NCBI GenBank assembly: GCA_032716605.1
Contig: CM064517.1
Span: forward strand, 24,130,015-24,194,014
Length of the DNA stretch: 64,000 bases
Source: Paralithodes platypus
Taxonomy: Eukaryota > Arthropoda > Malacostraca > Decapoda > Lithodidae
Reading direction: 5' to 3'
Below are positions 1 through 10,804 of the stretch, piece by piece. The notes under the pieces were generated by a model. It had not been told where the DNA came from. It worked only from the letters and a program-made list of their open reading frames with translations, and did not search any database. Both the position numbers and the translations under genes were made by a program. The number at the start of each line of letters is the position of its first letter. Position 1 is the first letter of the stretch.

Positions 1-336
1 GATGGTTGTACCTGGCTGAGGGCAGGTATGTTGAGTTCGTGCATGCGTCCAGAGGGAAGCTAGATTGAGTGGGCAACTATTTTAATTTTTTCTACCCTAC
101 CTTTTTCGTTTTCTATTCTCAATAAGTAGTCTCGAAGTGTGTACAACGTACCTAGTAGAGATTTTAGGTGGTACTCTAGAAGATATTGGACTGCACATGT
201 AGTACCGATAAATCGGCCCGCTGTCCCAGCGGCTGAACTTATAACATACATACATACATAAAATTTTAAGACTGAGTGTTCCACACATTGGGAGTTTAAC
301 CCCCCCTTCTGGTTCGCACTTTGGAGGAGTTTGGGA
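1..336. other. Left edge, no gene recognised
   Basis: No coding frame with a recognisable product was found here. A short CATA run lies at about 243-260. The block ends where similarity between the two LINE A copies of this window begins. Confidence 0.5.
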
Positions 337-1735
337 AGTTTCAGTCTCTTGTCCTAATCGCGGCATTCCAGGCAACCCTGTTAAGGGCTGCTTCACTTGT
401 CAAGTTCTTGGATTTGAGATCAGCACGTATAGTCTGATCCCAGGTCTTCCTCAGTCCACCCCTTGGTGCAGCTCCCTCCACAATCACAGACCTGCATTTT
501 TTCACCCAATTTTGTTCATCCATTCTCTCCACATGTCCATACCATCCCAGTCTACTTGTACACATCACCTTGCTAATACTCTTTATACCTAAACGTCTCC
601 TCAGCTCAACATTTGTTATTCTATCCTGTAGCCTGGCCCCACATATCCATCTCACCATTCTCATCTCTTACAGTTTTCTTACAGTAAATCCTCTGGAAAA
701 AGTCAAACTATGCCTGTGTATCCAGCTCAGTACCAGTACTTGCACTGCTGCGGTCGTTCACGGTGTTGGCGGCGGCGGCAGCAGACGCAACATTTTTACT
801 ATTCTGTATTTTTGTTTTATAATCAAACTTCAAATCTTGTCTTCCCCATGCTTTATCAAGATTACTTTCAAACTCCCTTATTGATTCGGAATCGACTACA
901 TACTGGGGCAGTGCGTTCCACTCATTTACCACTCTATCACAAAATGAGTTCTTTGCCTTCTGAAGCCTATTTCTTTCTTTGTAAATTTTCTTAGAGTGTC
1001 CTCTCGTTCTTGTTCCCTCCCGCATCAAGAAGATACCTTCACACACATCCTCATCGTACTTTCCTGACACTATCTTAAAAGTCTCTATCATATCCCCTCT
1101 CTTTCTCCTATATGCCAGTGTCTCATTACGCTCCATTATGTTGACATCCTCTACTTTAACGGCCCATGTTTCTGAGGCATACGTCATTGCACTTCTAACA
1201 CATGAGGCATACACCTTTCCCTTCAGGGGGAGAGGCATTCTTTTCATGGTCAGGATTTGCATCAGTTCTCTGAACTTTCCCCAGCCACACCTAATTCTAG
1301 CAACAGTGGCAGCCTCGGCCCCACCACCGGCAGAGATGGTATCTCCTAGGTAACAAAACTTGTTCACCAGCACCAAAGACTCATTTCCAAAATGCACAGC
1401 CACAGGATCATCACTTAACACAAGCTCGCCTTTGCACACTACACACTCAAATTTCTCTATTTCTGATTTATCCTTCGGCAGGGGTTCCTTTATTCTACTA
1501 CAGCGCTTACTCCCATGGTGTACCCAATATCGACAGATGCTACATTGTATTAGGTTAACGCTCACTCCCTTTCCACACACTGCACATGGGTATGCACTGC
1601 TCTTTTCCACATTGCCTCGTCTCAATCTACAATGCATAACCTTGGTTTTGTTAATATTGACTCTTAAACCCTTGCTCGCCATGCCCTCTCTCCACTCTCT
1701 GAATTTGGCCTCAGCATCTTGCATACTGTCAGCTA
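337..1735 (-). mobile_element. LINE A 3' fragment, split by LINE B
   Basis: This is a 5'-truncated non-LTR retrotransposon fragment read on the minus strand. It carries the end of a reverse transcriptase: an NINKTKVM stretch, then a Cys-rich finger (CAVCGKG, QCSICRYWVHH, FECVVCKG), then FCYLGDTISAGGG, and after the LINE B insert the terminal part MRMVRWICGA to GWYGHVERMDEQNW. A second copy of the same family lies at 8002-8650 and shows the uninterrupted order, so the break at 668-1120 is an insertion. The frame through the insert stays open by chance and gives a chimeric ORF (708-1724) that should not be called a gene. The exact 5' limit (about 1735) is uncertain. Confidence 0.8.
668..1120 (-). 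mobile_element. LINE B 3' end inserted into LINE A
   Basis: This 453 bp insert encodes the C-terminal end of a CR1-like LINE protein (TLAYRRKRGDMIETFKIVSG onward) and ends in a repeated CTTACAG motif on the plus strand. It matches the longer LINE B copy at 40527-41349. The target sequence TCTC occurs on both sides (664-667 and 1121-1124). Removing the insert and one TCTC recreates the LINE A order seen at 8320-8350. The insert is 5'-truncated, as is usual for target-primed reverse transcription. Confidence 0.8.
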
Positions 1736-2702
1736 TTAGGACTAATAAGTCCTACGTTGGATAACGTAGAGACTACTACTAAATTGCGTCATTTAGAGGG
1801 CGTATCCCGAGGTTATATAAGTCGTGGATAACGGTATTTGGCATTCAGAGCAGTGACCCCATCCTTTATAACAATAAGGGGGTCCGATTGCCGGCCGTAA
1901 TAGTGTTGCCAGACTTTTATACTGGTCTTATTTGATCTTGATTATTTTATAGTATATTCTGAATAAGTTCTAAGTTAACATTTAATAAATTTGATGTGAG
2001 TATATTCAAGTTTCAGTTCCCTTTCTGTTATATCTTTAAGGTCTGATACTATTCTATATACTGTACATTTAGTAATATATCCTCTCAATACTTAAGAGAG
2101 TGGTGGCAGCCTTATTAGGTTATAGACAAGTTATAGCCCCATCTTTGCCACCATGTAGTTATGTAACTAATGATGCTCTGATCAATATCAGAGTTGTGAT
2201 TAAGCATAGTGAGTATATTAGTAGTGAGAAATGAGAATTTGTGTTTTATGGTTATTGGGATGATGACACGATGGTTGTTGTGGTAATGGTGGCTATACTG
2301 TAACAATTATTCCAGTGTACAGTATCTCCTTATGCTTATGGTAGCTGGTGTGTGTTTTGTTGGCAGGGTGGAGGTGTGGTGGGTTTGTGGTGGCTGCCAC
2401 CGATGATGGTGGAGTTTGTATGGCATCTGCTATATTCATTTATTTTTATATATATTATTTATTATTTTAACCGTGGGTTGAACTTTTTCCAAAAACTGAA
2501 TTAGTTGTAATATTTACGGTAGTTGCTTATTTGACTCTGGTTTTAATTGACTACAGTACATGATGAATTTACCTGCAAGATAAGTTTACTGTTTGGGTGT
2601 AGAGCTGACCATGAATTTAATTAATCAACCATTCTCTCCCTGTCTCTTCCTCCCTCAAGTGGACCACTTAGTCTTTAAAATGAAGTACAGTATGATATAT
2701 TG
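1736..2702. other. No gene recognised
   Basis: The block is AT-rich with scattered low-complexity TGGTGG and TAT runs. No coding frame with a recognisable product and no earlier PIGG exon was found. It presumably belongs to the intron upstream of the exon at 2869. Confidence 0.4.
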
Positions 2703-2775
2703 TCCTGGATGTTTAATGGTTAGAGTGTTTAAAATTTGTGTGTGATAACCCAGGTTCGAATCCCGGTGGATCACA
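2703..2775 (+). repeat. tRNA-like sequence, likely SINE head
   Basis: A good B box (GGTTCGAATCCCGG, 2752-2765) follows an A-box-like segment (AATGGTTAGAGTG) at tRNA spacing. The T stem carries one mismatch, and neither the acceptor nor the anticodon stem pairs well. It is therefore a tRNA-derived SINE head or tRNA pseudogene, not a working tRNA gene. It ends about 95 bp before the PIGG exon. Confidence 0.5.
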
Positions 2776-2868
2776 TATATGCTTTCATTAATTTTGTTGG
2801 AGGTGTTTGGTGGTGTGGTGAAATTAATACAAAATATAGATTATTATTTTCCCTCCCCATCCAACCAG

Positions 2869-3052
2869 CATCCTGGAGACGGCAGAAGTGGAGAAGACGG
2901 TTGTGGTGGTGATTGATGCCCTACGTGCAGACCACTTAGTTACCACCCGCCAGCCACTCATGCCCTACCTCCATGGCCTCATCACCAAAGGGGCCGCTCG
3001 GGGGTATTTAATACACACATCATCACCCACTGTCACTCTGCCTAGGATCAAG
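2869..3052 (+). CDS. PIGG: PIGG exon, N-terminal part of catalytic domain
   Basis: PIGG (GPI ethanolamine phosphate transferase 2) adds ethanolamine phosphate to the second mannose of GPI anchors in the ER membrane. The 184 bp exon has an AG acceptor at 2867-2868 and a donor reading AAG|GTAATAAG at 3053. It starts with the last base of a split codon and ends on a codon boundary. It encodes VVVVIDALRADH, MPYLHGLITKGAARG and SPTVTLPRIK. In this alkaline-phosphatase-like family the Asp of IDALR binds metal and the Thr of PTVT is the expected nucleophile. MPYL and TLPRIK fit PIGG better than its relatives PIGO or PIGN. Upstream exons lie outside the window or were not recognised. Confidence 0.9.
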
Positions 3053-3097
3053 GTAATAAGGAGAGTTGATCAGTCAGTTATACTGTACATACATTAC

Positions 3098-3172
3098 GGG
3101 TTTGACACTTGAAGGGGAAGGAGAGGAAAACCTAATACATTTATAATTATGGTTCTAGAGTTTATGACGTAA
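3098..3172 (-). repeat. DIRS right-end-like remnant (family 5)
   Basis: The order GGGTTTGAC, a purine-rich AAGGGG run, GAAAACCTAAT, then a diverged TTTAT..GGTTCTAG..ATGACG copies the order at the outer right end of the DIRS family 1 copies (10274-10345 and 29627-29700). No partner end was found, so this is at most a relic. Confidence 0.35.
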
Positions 3173-4286
3173 GGCCTATAAACTTATATGGCTCTTCGTC
3201 TTTGGGCAAGGGGATTTTACTGACCCCACTCTTAAGCATTAACCCCCTGAGAATCAGAAGCGCAAATCGAGTGGTTTGTAGGTTTTGTCTAACGTTTACA
3301 ATCATGCAAATCACCTGACTAAGGTTGGCTAAACATTCCCAAAAAATAAAAAATTTACTCGATAACAAACCCCACTATCCGCCTGACAAATTGGCTATGA
3401 TAAGTTATTATTGTAGTAAAGCAAAGTAAACCATTGTTGTGGTTAATTTATAATTTAAAAGGGGAGACTCCAGGAACATTTTTATCTCAGCTTCTATAAG
3501 AGACTCATTGCTGGCCTTTTGCCACATGTATGGTAATGGTGTAACACTGACTCGATGAAAAAATCAAGTCTCTATGTACGTGCGTGCGCGCATGAGCGCA
3601 GAATTTCATTGCAATATTTGTAAAAGGGTTAACTCACTGAAATTTTTTCAAATTTCCCGCAATTTTTGCATGGCGTATCCTACAAGCATCCCCTACAGAG
3701 TAGCGTCAGCTTTAACTCCTATGAATAATAGAAGGTGCTGAAAAAAAATATATTATACCAATAGTTTGAGATAGAGCTGGATTTTGACTTCCAAATTACC
3801 ATATCTCCAAAAATTTCGGGAAATCGGCCATAAATCGACGAGAGAATGTTCTTTTATAGGCCTATTTGTTGTGGTTAGAAGGGGAATGCATTTGGGCAAT
3901 ACCAAATCCAGTTAATAGACTCGTTAGGGCCAAAAAATGATTGCTGTCAATTTTATTTTTAAGTTTTAGAAAACTTAAAGTACGTTTGGGGGGGGGATAT
4001 AATTGTTACCCATCCTATATCAATATTTTCTATGCGGAGCGCTACCTATCGAAAATGAACTTTGTATGGCTAACTAATTTAAAAAATTTGATTTTAGCCA
4101 TGGTAAAGGACAAATATCCATTCAATTTTGACCAAATTCCTTGATATTGGGAACCCCAAAGGGGTCCCTTAGGGATGTAATAAGGGTGTTTATACCCTCA
4201 TATGATCATTTCTATTGCTTACTGTTATGCCAGGTTTTTACTGGGGTTTAATTGGTTTTGATCAAGTGGGCTCTTCCTAACTGGAG
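3173..4286. other. No gene recognised
   Basis: No recognisable protein was found. The stretch is AT-rich, with a purine/pyrimidine-biased segment near 3940-4000. It probably consists of old intronic repeats. Confidence 0.4.
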
Positions 4287-5737
4287 AAGTTATATTGTTT
4301 TACCACAGACACAGAAAGACAATAGAGGATAATTATCACAAGACGTGTATTCATATTCCGTTTATTCGCACAAGAATATCGCATACGTAAAAGCTAGAAC
4401 AATAATGGTCAAGAACAAAACAATTAAAGTGAACGAACGAGGCTCCACTACGTCTGACTCGCAAGACTGGATTACTTCTATGCTATATCTAAGTAAGTAT
4501 TAGGGACCGCTTTCTAACTGAAAGATTACACTTGTCCTGTATTTATTTCAGAGTTAAGATCGAGTAGCACTCCTTTCAATCGAGGATTTACACTTGTGCT
4601 TAGAAAGGTTATATAGTAATTAGATATGTGAACTATTGGTATTTACCTGCGTAGAGTGGTTCTGGAATTTGGGAGCTAAACGTAATTATTTTCCTGATGT
4701 TAAATCACTGGTGCTTACGCATCAGTTAACTTGAATTTATTTGTTATTAATTTTAGCAGAATTATTATCAGTATTTCCCTAATTTCTTTGAGTTTCACTA
4801 GAGTTTCCTTTCTCTCGCTTTTGTATACGTGCGTAGTATTCGATGTTTCCAGAATACCTTTTATTATATACGCAGTAGATATATTTTAATTACTTTCACT
4901 TTCGATCTTTATATACTTTCTCTCTGACAACATACCAAGTATAATTTCTTTTCACAGTTAGATCTTCTATAACTTTTACGGTATAATAACTTCACTTTCG
5001 ATGTGTAGAATAATTAATCCAATGGGTGTAGAATTAGTAATCCAATCTGGGGTAGATCCGCTGGCCGTGGGGTTGTCCTGACGCCACTGGGTTCCCACAG
5101 TGTAACTCGAGCACTTTGGTTTGGGACCTTAAATAACTAAATTGCCTAGCCCAAGCCGTGACAAAATAGCATCGAGCGAACGCAGGAGTGAACTCCTGTC
5201 TACTCTGGTCTTTATAAGTACTTTGATGAATTTCTTGTGGTTTGGTCTATCCTGGATAAAGCTAGTTAGTACCTGACTGTCTGCTTATATCCACAATAGC
5301 GCCGGGGTTGAGGTAGGCCGAGAATATTAGATTACTTCACCCAGAAGGCTCTAATAAACCAGCTTGTTGATACCCACTAAAAAGAATTAGTATAATGGGT
5401 GACTACAGTCTCGTAATTGTGTCTACGCCTTGCGATCAACTGAACCAACTCTTCAACTGTGTCCTCAACTTTCGAATCTGTCCTTTTACCCGGGGTGTCA
5501 AGAACAGCTCTAGATTGAGATGTCGATCCTAAAATCTTCCGTCATAGTCATACCGTTTCTCAGGGCCTCGGGGGTGATATTGTTGAGCATCAGAAAGGCA
5601 CCTAGGGGTAGGATGTTGTAGGGTGGTTAGTTCCTTGTGGCTTGGAGAGGGGTGATATACTTTTTTACTTATAGTGCCATTTCTTGATTAATTTCTCTTC
5701 TTCGCTTTTCTTCTTCTGTTGGACTTTGGAATTGGTT
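4287..5737 (-). other. Possible solo LTR remnant
   Basis: There is no coding frame of note. Read on the minus strand, the left end shows an AATAAA-type signal (plus-strand TTTATT near 4361) not far from a TG/CA boundary, and a TATAAAG-like element lies near 5210. This is the kind of layout seen in an LTR. No second copy exists in the window to confirm the borders, so the call is tentative. The right edge is set by the DIRS element that begins at 5738. Confidence 0.2.
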
Positions 5738-7984
5738 ATTTATTAGTGGCCCCTCCATCATTGACGAACATGCCTATTACATAAGGCATCCTCTTCAAAC
5801 ACTAATCCGCCGTAGTTTTGAATCTACCGCGCAGAGCATTTAAAAACTGAGGAGCCTTCATCATGAGCGCACGCGACCTCACTCATGGCTTCAGTCATTA
5901 TGAATTGGGTTCTCACTACGAAAAAACTTCGTAAAAAATAAAAACAAAAACAAAATAAGAATAACTATCCAATAAGCTTTCCATCATATCGTGGATGTAC
6001 TTGTGTGGATTTCTGACCAGACGCTGATTCAGGCGTCATTCTTCCTTCTCTGCTCTGCGTTCAGCCTGCCCGGACGTGCCTCCCCACGCTCCGCTAGTTC
6101 CGCATTCGTGGCGTCCCTAGTGAGTTTTTTCTCATTTGTTTACTCTAGGATGTATCGAGTAAGGTTAGGATAGGCGTAGCAGGAGTGTCCTGGGCTGGTT
6201 GCCCGCAGTGCAGTGTATTTTGGGTCGAGTGTATGGGGCATCTATTTCGGATGTACCCTCGTGGTCCCGTTGTGGACATGTGAACTTTTTCACAGCTGAG
6301 TTAGTTTGTGATGCAGGCGGCTTTCACTACGCGTTAGTTAATGCTGCCTTTTATCTTTCTGATGAGGTAAGCTTTGTTTCTGACGTTCCCAGCGTATTTT
6401 TCTTCACTTAGTGAAGTTTTTTCTGGGTCCCGAGTCAGTCTTCCCTTGGTCGGAAGTTTATGCTACGGTGGTGTGTTGGCGGTGGTTCCTGTTGTGATAT
6501 TTCCAGTGTTTGTGTATATTTCAACTTTTATTATGCCGTCTACCTAGGCCTAGCCAGCCGCTCGTAGCTTTGCCACATGTACTAGTGTTATTGTTTATTA
6601 TTGATAAATATGCCCTACTGTGTCATGTGTATCCGGGTTTTAGTTGTGTATTGGCTAATTCCTCGGACTATAATTGTTTCCTGGTTTAGTTGTGTATTGG
6701 CTAATTCCACGGATTATGGAGTGACCTTGGGGTTGTCGTGCGTGGCTCTCCTCGTGTCTCTTGTTGTTCAGATGGTGTCTGTTCAGGGTGGGTTGCCTTC
6801 CGGCGGGGTTTTCTCTCGGTTTCACCATGAAAATCCCGGCCGCGAGCCGTGTTGGGCCACACGTGGTTGTTAACACTGGCTTGTTTCCCCGGCGTTGGGG
6901 TGTCTGTGGCTCTCCAGGACTGCGTCTCTGTGGATGCCTGGTTTCAGGCCTCCTTTGATTCCCGGCGGGATGGCTGTTCCCATCTATAAAACGATTGTTC
7001 ATGCGGACATACGTTTGTAGTTTTTCTACCCGGTTTTACAAAAGCCACTTGAAAAACCTAGCTGTTGTTTTAGGCTTTCCTCCCCGGTGATCTTTTACAA
7101 AGAAGTGGGGACAGGAACTTATGGGGTTAACGTTTGGACATCTCACCCGGCGGGTGCACCTGGGTAGGGTGGGATGAACGACTTATGTCTTTCAGTTAGT
7201 TAACCAATCCATTTAGTGATACTATGTGTATCGCCGCCTTTACTTTTACGGCAATTGAAGGTTCAATTTAGGTTATTATATCGATTCTTCTCACCCGGCG
7301 GGTGCTCCTAGGTGGAGGAACTAAGGAATTTACAAAATTCGATTTCGATTTAACCACTTAATTTAGTGATACAAGTAGGTATCGCCGCCTTCTAACTTAC
7401 GGCGATCTTTTGTGACAATTCGTTAGACATCAGATCTCGTATCATCCTGCCCTGTGCTATTCTACTAAAATATTTCAAGGGCCGGCGTCTTTTGGGGGGT
7501 TGCTTTGTTACAAAATTGAATCTTGAGATATTTAGTAGTGGCCCCGTAATCATTGACGGCTGGGGCCCTCCCAACCATCCCCTTCCCATTCGTTGATGTG
7601 TTAAGGATTTTGGTTTACTTGATATGTCAGTGAAGAAGGAAGTATGACGCCTGAAGTCAGCGTCTGGTCAAATATCCACACAAGTACATCCACGAGTATA
7701 TGGAAAGCTTATGAATAGTTATTCTTATTTTCTTTTTATTTATTATTTGTTACGAAGTTTTTTCATAGTGAGAACCCAATTTCATAATGACTGAACCATG
7801 AGTGAGGTTGCGTGCGCTCATGATGAAGGCTCCTCAATTTGTTATGCTCTGCGCGGTAGATTCAAACTACGGTAAATGAGCGTTTGAAGAGGAGGCCTTA
7901 TGTAATAGGCATAATCGTCAATGATTACGGGGCCACTACTAAATATTAGGTTTTCTTTATCTCCTTGCAAGAGTCAAACCTATA
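5738..7984 (+). mobile_element. DIRS family 1, internally deleted copy
   Basis: This non-autonomous derivative of the DIRS element runs in the plus orientation. It starts with the same 5' terminal repeat as copies 1 and 2 (ATTTATTAGTGGCCCC) and continues through the 5' leader. At about 7528 it jumps to the 3' terminal unit, which ends in GGAGATAAAG/CTTTATCTCC-type extension sequence and CCTATA. All of gag, RT-RNase H, recombinase and the first half of the internal complementary region are missing. Both termini are kept, so it could in principle have been mobilised by a full-length copy. ATT flanks both ends. Confidence 0.85.
7142..7412 (+). repeat. Duplicated hairpin module in DIRS 5' leader
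   Basis: Two direct units of about 148 bp start at 7142 and 7290. Each has CTCACCCGGCGGGTGC at its head and, near its end, a potential stem-loop around CGCCGCC. In the second unit ATCGCCG (7381-7387) pairs perfectly with CGGCGAT (7400-7406) around a 12-nt loop. The same pair of units is present, reversed, in the leaders of copies 1 (17280-17550) and 2 (36630-36900). Confidence 0.7.
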
Positions 7985-8001
7985 ATTCCACACATACGTG
8001 C

Positions 8002-8650
8002 AGTTTCAGTCTCTTGTCCTAATGGCGGCGTTCCAGGCAACCCTGTTAAGGGCTGCTTCACTTGTCAAGTTCTTGGATTTGAGATCGGCACGTATAGTCC
8101 GATCCCAGGTCTTCCTCGGTCCACTCCTTGGTGCAGCTCCCTCCACAAACACAGACCTTCATTTTTTCACCCAATTTTGTTCATCCATTCTCTCCACATG
8201 TCCATACCATCCCAGTCTACTTGTACGCATCACCTCGCTAATACTCTTTATACCTAAACGTCTCCTCAGCTCAACATTTGTTATTCTATCCTGTAGCCTG
8301 GCCCCACACATCCATCTCACCATTCTCATCTCATTACGTTCCATTCTGTTGACATCCTTTACTTTAACGGCCCATGTTTCTGAGGCATACGTCATTGCAC
8401 TTCTAACACATGAGGCATACACCTTTCCTTTCAGAGGGAGAGGCATTCTTTTCATGGTCAGGATTGGCAGCAGTTCTCTGAACTTCCCCCAGCCACACCT
8501 AATTCTAGCAACAGTGGCAGCCTCGGCCCCACCACCGGCAGAGATGGTATCTCCTAGGTAACAAAAATTGTTCACCAGCTCCAATGACTCATTTTCAAAA
8601 TTCACAGCCACAGGATCATCACTTAACACAAGCTCGCCTTTGCACACAGT
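8002..8650 (-). mobile_element. LINE A 3' fragment, second copy
   Basis: A 5'-truncated LINE copy whose frame 8159-8647 (162 aa) runs unbroken from CKGELVLSDDPVAV through FCYLGDTISAGGG to GWYGHVERMDEQNW. It shows the structure that LINE A copy 1 had before LINE B was inserted. The fragment begins inside the zinc-finger-like segment and has no catalytic YADD box. It abuts the DIRS deletion copy on the left and the CR1-like LINE at 8651 on the right. Confidence 0.8.
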
Positions 8651-8866
8651 CAGACCGTGGTGGAGGGCGGACGTGCTTGAGACAGCTGATTCAGCCAGCG
8701 CCTGTTTGGTGGTTTGGTATTTTTGTAGCGTTCATATGTGTTGTCCTTTTGTTTATTAATTATAAATTAAATGCAATTAGTGAATATACTCCCTAGTTAA
8801 AAAAGGTGAGAGTTGAGTTTGATTTGAGTAAGAAAGAAAAAGTAATGGATATTCCCACCGAAACTT

Positions 8867-10088
8867 GTGGAGCCGAACAAGTGTAAACAAAGGCCAGCTG
8901 GTAGTATGGCCAGCGGTGAGAGGAACCGGCTTAGCCTGCCCCCAAGCAGGGTAACCAGAGACCCTTATGATCGTGATCATGAGGGATTTGATATTTCAGG
9001 GTTCTCAGAGGAGGGAGTAGCAATATCTGCATTTGCGGTGAGGTTGAATAAACTGGAGCGGAAGCTAGAGGAACAGGAGACAAAAAGCTTAGATTATGAA
9101 CGAAGAGAAAAATGGATGGCAAACCAAATTGGTATTCTGAAGGATGAGAATTACGTGTTAAGGGTTTGTATTAGCGAAATGCAGGAAGAAATGGACAGGA
9201 TGAAGAAAGATATGAAGGATGTTGAATTAAAGAAGGATGAATTTCAAAAGAACGAGGAGGTAAGGAATTTGAAATTTTCGGAGATAGTAAAGGAGCAACA
9301 GATACATAGGCAGGGAGGTAACTTTGAAAAGGATGTAGTTAAGGTAATTAGACAAAAGGAAAATCTAGTGAGGGAGATTGCTGGAAGAAAGAAATGTATT
9401 GTGATAAGAGGAGATAAGGAGAAACACAATGTAAAGAGAGAGGAGAGAAGTAGGATAGAGAGAGACCGAGTGAGGGAGATTCTACAGGTAGTGGACGGGG
9501 GTGTGAGAGAGTGGGAGAATGAAATTGAAGACATGCAATAGAATTGGAAAATATAAACAAGAGTCTAGCCTGTCTAGGCCAATGAAAGTGCAGTTTCGCA
9601 CAGTAGGAATAGTAGAGGAAATCATGAATAATAAATGGAGGTTGAAAGATAAGGATTGTCTGAAGCATATTTACATCGAAAAAGACTTGGACTTGGATGA
9701 AAGAAACAAAATGAAAAGTTTGAGGGATGAGGTGAAGGAATTGAATGCCAAAAGAACAGAACAAGAAGTGGATTTTTTTTATTGGAGACTGGTAGGAACG
9801 AAGAAGAGGAAATGGTTCATCAAAAGCCCACAGAGGAAGACGGAGGGGCAAACAGAGAACTTAGGGATGAACGGTCGGACAGGGGAAGCGAGTACCAGTA
9901 CCGAAGGACAGGAGGGAGAGACTGGTGTAAACCAGGAACAAGTGAGAGGAACAGGGCAGGTGGAGAGCACGGGGGAGCAAGGGAGAGAAGGTGGAGTGGA
10001 AGCGGGGGAGGGGAGTAGAGTCGGGGAATATCAGGGAAAGAGAAAAAAAGAAAGGTGTAAGAAGGGGGGAGATGAAGCTGATGTATAG
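8867..10088 (+). pseudogene. CR1-like LINE ORF1, frameshifted
   Basis: The product would be a LINE ORF1 RNA-binding and chaperone-type protein. The first frame (8867-9541, 224 aa) is rich in Lys and Glu with a predicted coiled coil (about residues 60-130) and ends in a stop. The second frame (to 10088) continues the same protein, with SRPMKVQFRTVGIVEEIMN and YIEKDLDLDERNK matching the order VELKFRSTAEAV and VKKDLSVEEREQL in the copy at 50733-51700. A frameshift near 9525-9540 therefore breaks the gene. The C-terminal part is Gly/Glu-rich and low in complexity. Confidence 0.65.
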
Positions 10089-10273
10089 TAATGTGGATGG
10101 CTTGCTGTCTAAGAAATTAGAATTGAATGACTATATTGAGAAATATAAACCACATATTATGTACTTAGCAGAAACAAAGTTGAGAGGTGGTACTGAATTG
10201 GGAGTGTTGGGATGGGAAGGGTATAATGTGTGGAGAAAAGATAGAGAAGGAAAAGTGGGCGGTGGAGTGTTAA
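10072..10273 (+). pseudogene. CR1-like LINE ORF2, endonuclease start only
   Basis: MKLMYSNVDGLLSKKLELND, AETKLRGG and VGGGVLI are the first conserved blocks of an APE-type endonuclease. The equivalents in the LINE at 47276-51700 are YYTNIDGINSKK, TETKL and RGGGVAVLV. The reading frame overlaps the end of ORF1 by 17 bases and stops where DIRS copy 1 begins. Confidence 0.7.
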
Positions 10274-10624
10274 TATAGGTTTGACTCCTGTAAGGAGATA
10301 AAGAAAACCTAATATTTAGTAGTGGCCCCGTAATCATTGACGAACATGCCTATTACATAAGGCATCCTCTTCAAACACTAATCCGCCGTAGTTTTGAATC
10401 TACCGCGCAGAGCATTTAAAAACTGAGGAGCCTTCATCATGAGCGCACGCGACCTCACTCATGGCTTCAGTCATTATGAATTGGGTTCTCACTACGAAAA
10501 AACTTCGTAAAATATTAAAAGAAAAAGAAAATAAGAATAACTATCCAATAAGCTTTCCATCATATCGTGGATGTACTTGTGTGGATCTCTGACCAGACGC
10601 TGATTCAGGCGTCATTCTTCCTTC
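10274..10624. repeat. DIRS copy 1 right inverted terminal repeat
   Basis: About 350 bp, inverted relative to the repeat at the other end (18396-18592). It carries an extra outer extension of about 38 bp (GGTTTGACTCC...GAAAACCTAA) that the left repeat lacks. A longer right repeat with an outer extension is the DIRS1 pattern. Confidence 0.85.
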
Positions 10625-10697
10625 ACTGACATATCAAGTAAACCAAAATCCTCAATACATCAACGAATGGGAAGGGGACGGTCGGGAGGGCCCCAGT

Positions 10698-10804
10698 CGT
10701 CAATGATTACGGGGCCACTACTAAATATTAGGTTTTCTTTATCTCCTTACAGGAGTCAAACCTATAATTTATTAGTGGCCCCTCCATCATTGACAAACAT
10801 GCCT
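10698..10804. repeat. DIRS copy 1 internal complementary region
   Basis: The first half (10698-10767) is the reverse complement of the outer end of the right repeat, including its extension. The second half (10768-10804) repeats the outer end of the left repeat. Fused this way, the region can bridge both element ends. In the DIRS1 replication model this serves as template to complete and join a circular intermediate. Confidence 0.85.

Larger units (their letters stand above)
8651..10273 (+). mobile_element. CR1-like LINE, 5' part (copy 1)
   Basis: The 5' portion of a non-LTR retrotransposon: an untranslated start (8651-8866), a coiled-coil ORF1 and the first 67 codons of the endonuclease ORF2. 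It is cut at 10273 by the outer end of DIRS copy 1. Its closest relative here is the longer minus-strand LINE at 47276-51700, which shares the ORF1 and ORF2 layout. The rest of ORF2 is not found on the far side of the DIRS element. Confidence 0.75.

Noticed and set aside
708..1724. A 338-codon open frame that looks like a host gene with a zinc finger
   Set aside because: It is a chimera of LINE A and an inserted LINE B, proven by the uninterrupted LINE A copy at 8002-8650 and TCTC duplications.
3243..3628. A TTAA-bounded 386-bp block that might be another piggyBac-like MITE
   Set aside because: Only CCC is shared by the two ends and there is no second copy. TTAA is too frequent in AT-rich DNA to count on its own.
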